64,000 bases of DNA, taken from NCBI GenBank assembly GCA_910574285.1, contig CAJTAL010000008.1:83013-147012 (forward strand). The letters are read 5' to 3'. The stretch's first letter is position 1; each line of letters begins with the position of its first letter. A program made the translations under genes and the position numbers. A model generated the notes under the pieces. It was not told the DNA's origin, made no database searches, and was given only the letters and a program-made list of their open reading frames with translations. This document shows positions 61,810 through 64,000 of the stretch, one piece after another. This DNA is from Lachnospiraceae bacterium. GTDB lineage: Bacteria; Bacillota; Clostridia; Lachnospirales; Lachnospiraceae.

Positions 61810-62120
61810 AACCAGGTTAGATTCTTGTATTCCGGTCTTGAATCATTTCCTCCCAAGCGAATCTTCCCAAACCTGCCAAACGCCACATAGACGTCAAACA
61901 CCAGAAACACCAGCATGCAGATCAGATATAACCATCCAAAATCATTGGTCAAAAAGGAGAACACCGCATTTGCCGCTATGGTAAAGCTGTTGTTAAGCAT
62001 AACTGACCATATGGCAATGACCGCAACCAGAAACAGAGAGAGATAAAAAACTGTTTTACTCGTACTATTCTTCTTATTATTCTTCTTATTGTTGTTCTTA
62101 TTGCTCTTATTCTTATTGCT
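61809..62120 (-). pseudogene. BCCT transporter, N-terminal fragment
   Basis: From an Asn/Lys-rich stretch and SKTVFYLSLFLVAV through FTIAANAVFSFLTNDFGWLY to FGKIRLG and YKNLTWF it matches the first two TM helices of betaine/choline/carnitine (BCCT) transporters, about 500 residues when whole. It ends exactly where the toxin remnant ends, so both were cut at the same junction. There is no start codon upstream in frame. Confidence 0.75.
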
Positions 62121-62420
62121 CTCCCAGGAACCGACGCCCGAACGGAAAGCACACTTTCAACGCCAGACACTGCATCAAACGGTGAATCTTCCTCTGCGGC
62201 TCTCTCCGGCAAAAAAGCAGATCACATAACATCAACACCAGGAGCCGCGCTAAACAGTGAATCCATAGCCCCGGTTTCCTCCGCCACGGAAGGAAAATCC
62301 AAACCTCATACAGAGGAGAGCAGCAACTCCCGGCTTCTTCTGACGCTTACAATCCTGTTCGCCGGCCTATGTATCATCTGGTATCTCTATTACCGCAGTT
62401 ACCGGCAGGTTAAGCTGTAA
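62007..62420 (+). pseudogene. Ser/Thr-rich single-TM protein without a start codon
   Basis: 138 codons open but with no ATG, GTG or TTG in frame. It encodes a hydrophobic run (ILLIILLIVVLIALILIALPG), a Ser/Thr/Ala-rich linker, then a TM helix (LLLTLTILFAGLCIIWYLYY) and a basic end. The hydrophobic run is the antisense of the Asn/Lys-coding repeats of the BCCT fragment, so the N-terminal part may be spurious. The C-terminal part looks like a real membrane anchor of a truncated gene. Confidence 0.4.
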
Positions 62421-62458
62421 ACATATAGGAAAGGGGTTTCCTTTCCTATATGTTTACA
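62416..62458. terminator. 19-bp perfect palindrome between convergent genes
   Basis: Arms 62416-62434 and 62440-62458 are perfectly complementary with a 5-nt loop. It contains the stop codon of the rightward frame and overlaps the end of the kinase gene, so it can terminate both directions. Confidence 0.65.
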
Positions 62459-63237
62459 TTCTGTGGAAATTCCATTGTAAATTTCGTACCTTTTCCCACG
62501 GCAGACCGGACGCTGATCGTGCCTCCCAATTCCCCTACAATACCATAGACAATGTATAGTCCCAGTCCGGTTCCTGTTTCTCTATTATCCTTTCCTACAT
62601 AAAACCGCTGGAATATATTCGGCAATTCTTCCTTTGGAATCCCGCATCCTGTATCCTCCACTGCCATACAGATCTTACCGCCTTCAATCCATGCGGATAC
62701 CGTGATGCTTCCGCCGCAGGGCGTCGCCCTGAGGGCATTGTAAATAAGATTTTCAAAAAGTATGTCCATCTTTTCCGGCTGGGCCATAAGGAACGCTTTC
62801 TGTTCCGGAATCTCCGCGAAAAAATACACTGATCTGACTTCTGCCTCTCCGCAATAAGTATCATAAACTTCCTCAAGTATCTCTTGAATAGACATCCGAA
62901 TCCGCTCTCCCTCGATTCTGTCCAGCGCATTAATGGCAGAAAGCCCCTGAAGGCGCCGTGCCATTTCCTGCTGCCTGGCTTCCGCCTGGTCAAGATACCC
63001 CCTCAGTTCTGTATCCACTCCCACCCCGATCCTTTTGATGGCATTTATAAAGGACTGAGTAGCGAATACCGGCGCCTTCAGATCATGCGCCATGTCAGAA
63101 AAGAACGCTTTACGTTCGTTCAGCAACTGGGTGACTTCTTCCGTACGTTTCTTTACCTGCCCTTCCAGATGATTGGTAAGCACGTCGTTCTCCCTGAGAA
63201 TACGGCGGCTGCGCAATACCATCATTACACTGAACAA
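62446..63237 (-). CDS. Sensor histidine kinase, C-terminal part after frameshift
   Basis: About 263 codons with a TM end, a coiled coil, the H-box FSDMAHDLKAPVFA (phospho-His near 50), the N-box NLIYNALRAT and the ATP lid GTGLGLYIVYGIVGELGG. The start codon at 63237 (MFSVMM) lies inside the TM helix and has no ribosome site. It is the rest of the sensor encoded at 63225-63884: adding one base to the A8 run at 63273-63280 joins the two frames. No response regulator is visible within the window. Confidence 0.8.
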   Translation of the reverse strand: MFSVMMVLRSRRILRENDVLTNHLEGQVKKRTEEVTQLLNERKAFFSDMAHDLKAPVFATQSFINAIKRIGVGVDTELRGYLDQAEARQQEMARRLQGLSAINALDRIEGERIRMSIQEILEEVYDTYCGEAEVRSVYFFAEIPEQKAFLMAQPEKMDILFENLIYNALRATPCGGSITVSAWIEGGKICMAVEDTGCGIPKEELPNIFQRFYVGKDNRETGTGLGLYIVYGIVGELGGTISVRSAVGKGTKFTMEFPQNVNI

Positions 63238-63884
63238 CAGAACCAGTAAAAGACCGCACCACTCGAACTGCCAAAAAAAACGAATCGGCTCAAATCGGTT
63301 AGAAAACGAAGGAAGGCCAGGGTATAGGCAAAGCTTCTGACATCCTCAAGCCGCCGGACAGTCTCCTCACTGCCCAGAGCCGGCGGAAAATACATTCCGC
63401 TGTAGTATCCGATTTCCGACGACGTTTTTACAGTCAGAACATGCTCCCCCGGCGTCATCAAAAAAGTAATCCGGCCGTTCCCTCTCCCGGCGGCAAGACG
63501 CTTTCCCCCCAGCAAAATCTCATATTCCGAAGCAAGCTGAGGAAATTCCACAGATACGATCTGAGATTCACCGTCATAACACAGGGTAATCCGGTAACAT
63601 GCCCGTCCATGGGGAGATACCGACAGATCGCCTCTCTGAAGATTCGAAAATTCACCGATATAGGTGAGCCTGTCCGTCACACGTTCATCCGTAAGAAGCC
63701 AGCCGTCGATCAGAAAAACAGGATCAGACCGGCCAATATCCTGCTCAGACAAAGCTATGGCTCCGGATTTCCCATACGGAGGCGGCGTCTGATATTTATT
63801 ATCCGTATGAAAAAGCAGCGTAAAAAAGACTGCCAAAACAGCCAAAGACAGAAACAACTGCAGCAAAGCTTTCTGCTGTCTCAT
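63225..63884 (-). CDS. Sensor histidine kinase, N-terminal sensor part before frameshift
   Basis: 219 residues. N-terminal TM (about 8-28), an extracytoplasmic beta-rich domain of the 7TMR-DISMED type (about 30-180; PHGRACYRITL, TPGEHVLTV), and the start of the membrane region. The frame ends prematurely at GAVFYWFCCSV. The alternative frame after the A8/T8 run (63273-63280) reads FVFFWQFEWCGLLLVLLFSVMM and continues into the kinase. ATG 63884 is 5 nt after AGGAGG. The membrane region looks short for a 7TM sensor, so a deletion may also have occurred. Confidence 0.7.
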   Translation of the reverse strand: MRQQKALLQLFLSLAVLAVFFTLLFHTDNKYQTPPPYGKSGAIALSEQDIGRSDPVFLIDGWLLTDERVTDRLTYIGEFSNLQRGDLSVSPHGRACYRITLCYDGESQIVSVEFPQLASEYEILLGGKRLAAGRGNGRITFLMTPGEHVLTVKTSSEIGYYSGMYFPPALGSEETVRRLEDVRSFAYTLAFLRFLTDLSRFVFFGSSSGAVFYWFCCSV

Positions 63885-63909
63885 ACGCACCTCCTAGTAT
63901 AATAATGGT

Positions 63910-63927
63910 GTAGTCAAGAATGACTAC
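63910..63927 (-). promoter_or_regulatory. Operator-like dyad upstream of the sensor kinase
   Basis: GTAGTCA and TGACTAC form a perfect 7-bp dyad with a 4-bp centre, about 26 bp upstream of the start codon and close to a TATTATACT -10-like box. It could be the autoregulatory site of a two-component system. Confidence 0.4.
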
Positions 63928-63980
63928 TGGTTAATAGTTACAAAGTCCAATCTAATAAATCTATATAGATATAACAGAAG

Positions 63981-63998
63981 GAGGAGTTCCCCCTCCAT
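63981..63998. other. Stem-loop at the right edge
   Basis: GGAGG and CCTCC pair around a short loop at the edge of the window. It may end a transcript from the neighbouring region; the flanking sequence is not visible. Confidence 0.3.
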
Positions 63999-64000
63999 CA

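Overview
The window looks like a chromosomal segment of a gut-type Lachnospiraceae (Clostridia, Firmicutes). The reasons are strong AGGAGG ribosome sites, moderate GC coding DNA beside AT-rich accessory DNA, the glnA-ANTAR regulator pair, dapL/dapF lysine genes, corrinoid methyltransferase genes, AgrA/AgrC-type regulation, LoaP-type NusG paralogues, and a family of AAA-ATPase/PD-(D/E)XK genes. The species cannot be named from the sequence. No rRNA, tRNA or CRISPR array was recognised.

Left part (1-15 kb): the 5' part of pduL lies at the left edge. A two-gene ATPase + TOPRIM islet (536-2511), resembling ATPase/nuclease defence pairs, sits next to it. Then come a small membrane protein gene, a structured leader, glnA, an ANTAR regulator with a degenerate receiver, dapF, dapL, a double-GNAT gene and an AAA/PD-(D/E)XK gene. 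A corrinoid methyl-transfer operon follows: two URO-D type methyltransferases, a corrinoid protein with a stop at codon 4, and the RACo-type activator. It has a repeat-flanked promoter and a leader terminator.

Middle part (15-30 kb): this region is decaying. Two sugar ABC transporter cassettes point away from each other, but the DNA between them is deleted, so both binding-protein genes have lost their 5' halves and are fused head to head. The last permease gene is cut by an IS4-family element. After an AgrC/AgrA-like pair there are four more AAA/nuclease genes. Two are pseudogenes, and one lies in a duplicated unit with a histidine phosphatase gene.

Right part (30-61 kb): one 29-kb surface-glycan operon reads leftward. 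Two LoaP-like antiterminator genes lie at its promoter end, separated by a 28-bp-stem hairpin ending in U7. Its products include an initiating phosphoglycosyl transferase, a DegT aminotransferase, an ATP-grasp enzyme, Wzy, Wzx, a carrier-protein/ligase/reductase acyl module, a pseudaminic-acid pathway (PseB, PseC, cytidylyltransferase, PseG, PseI) with a formyltransferase and no visible PseH, glycosyltransferases, a kinase/nucleotidyltransferase/HAD module, and an MBOAT/SGNH O-acetylation pair. The MBOAT gene carries a G9 tract inside its catalytic motif.

Right edge (61-64 kb): a scar region holds an orphan DinJ antitoxin with a truncated YafQ toxin, a BCCT transporter fragment, a headless membrane protein, and a sensor kinase split by a frameshift in an A8 run.
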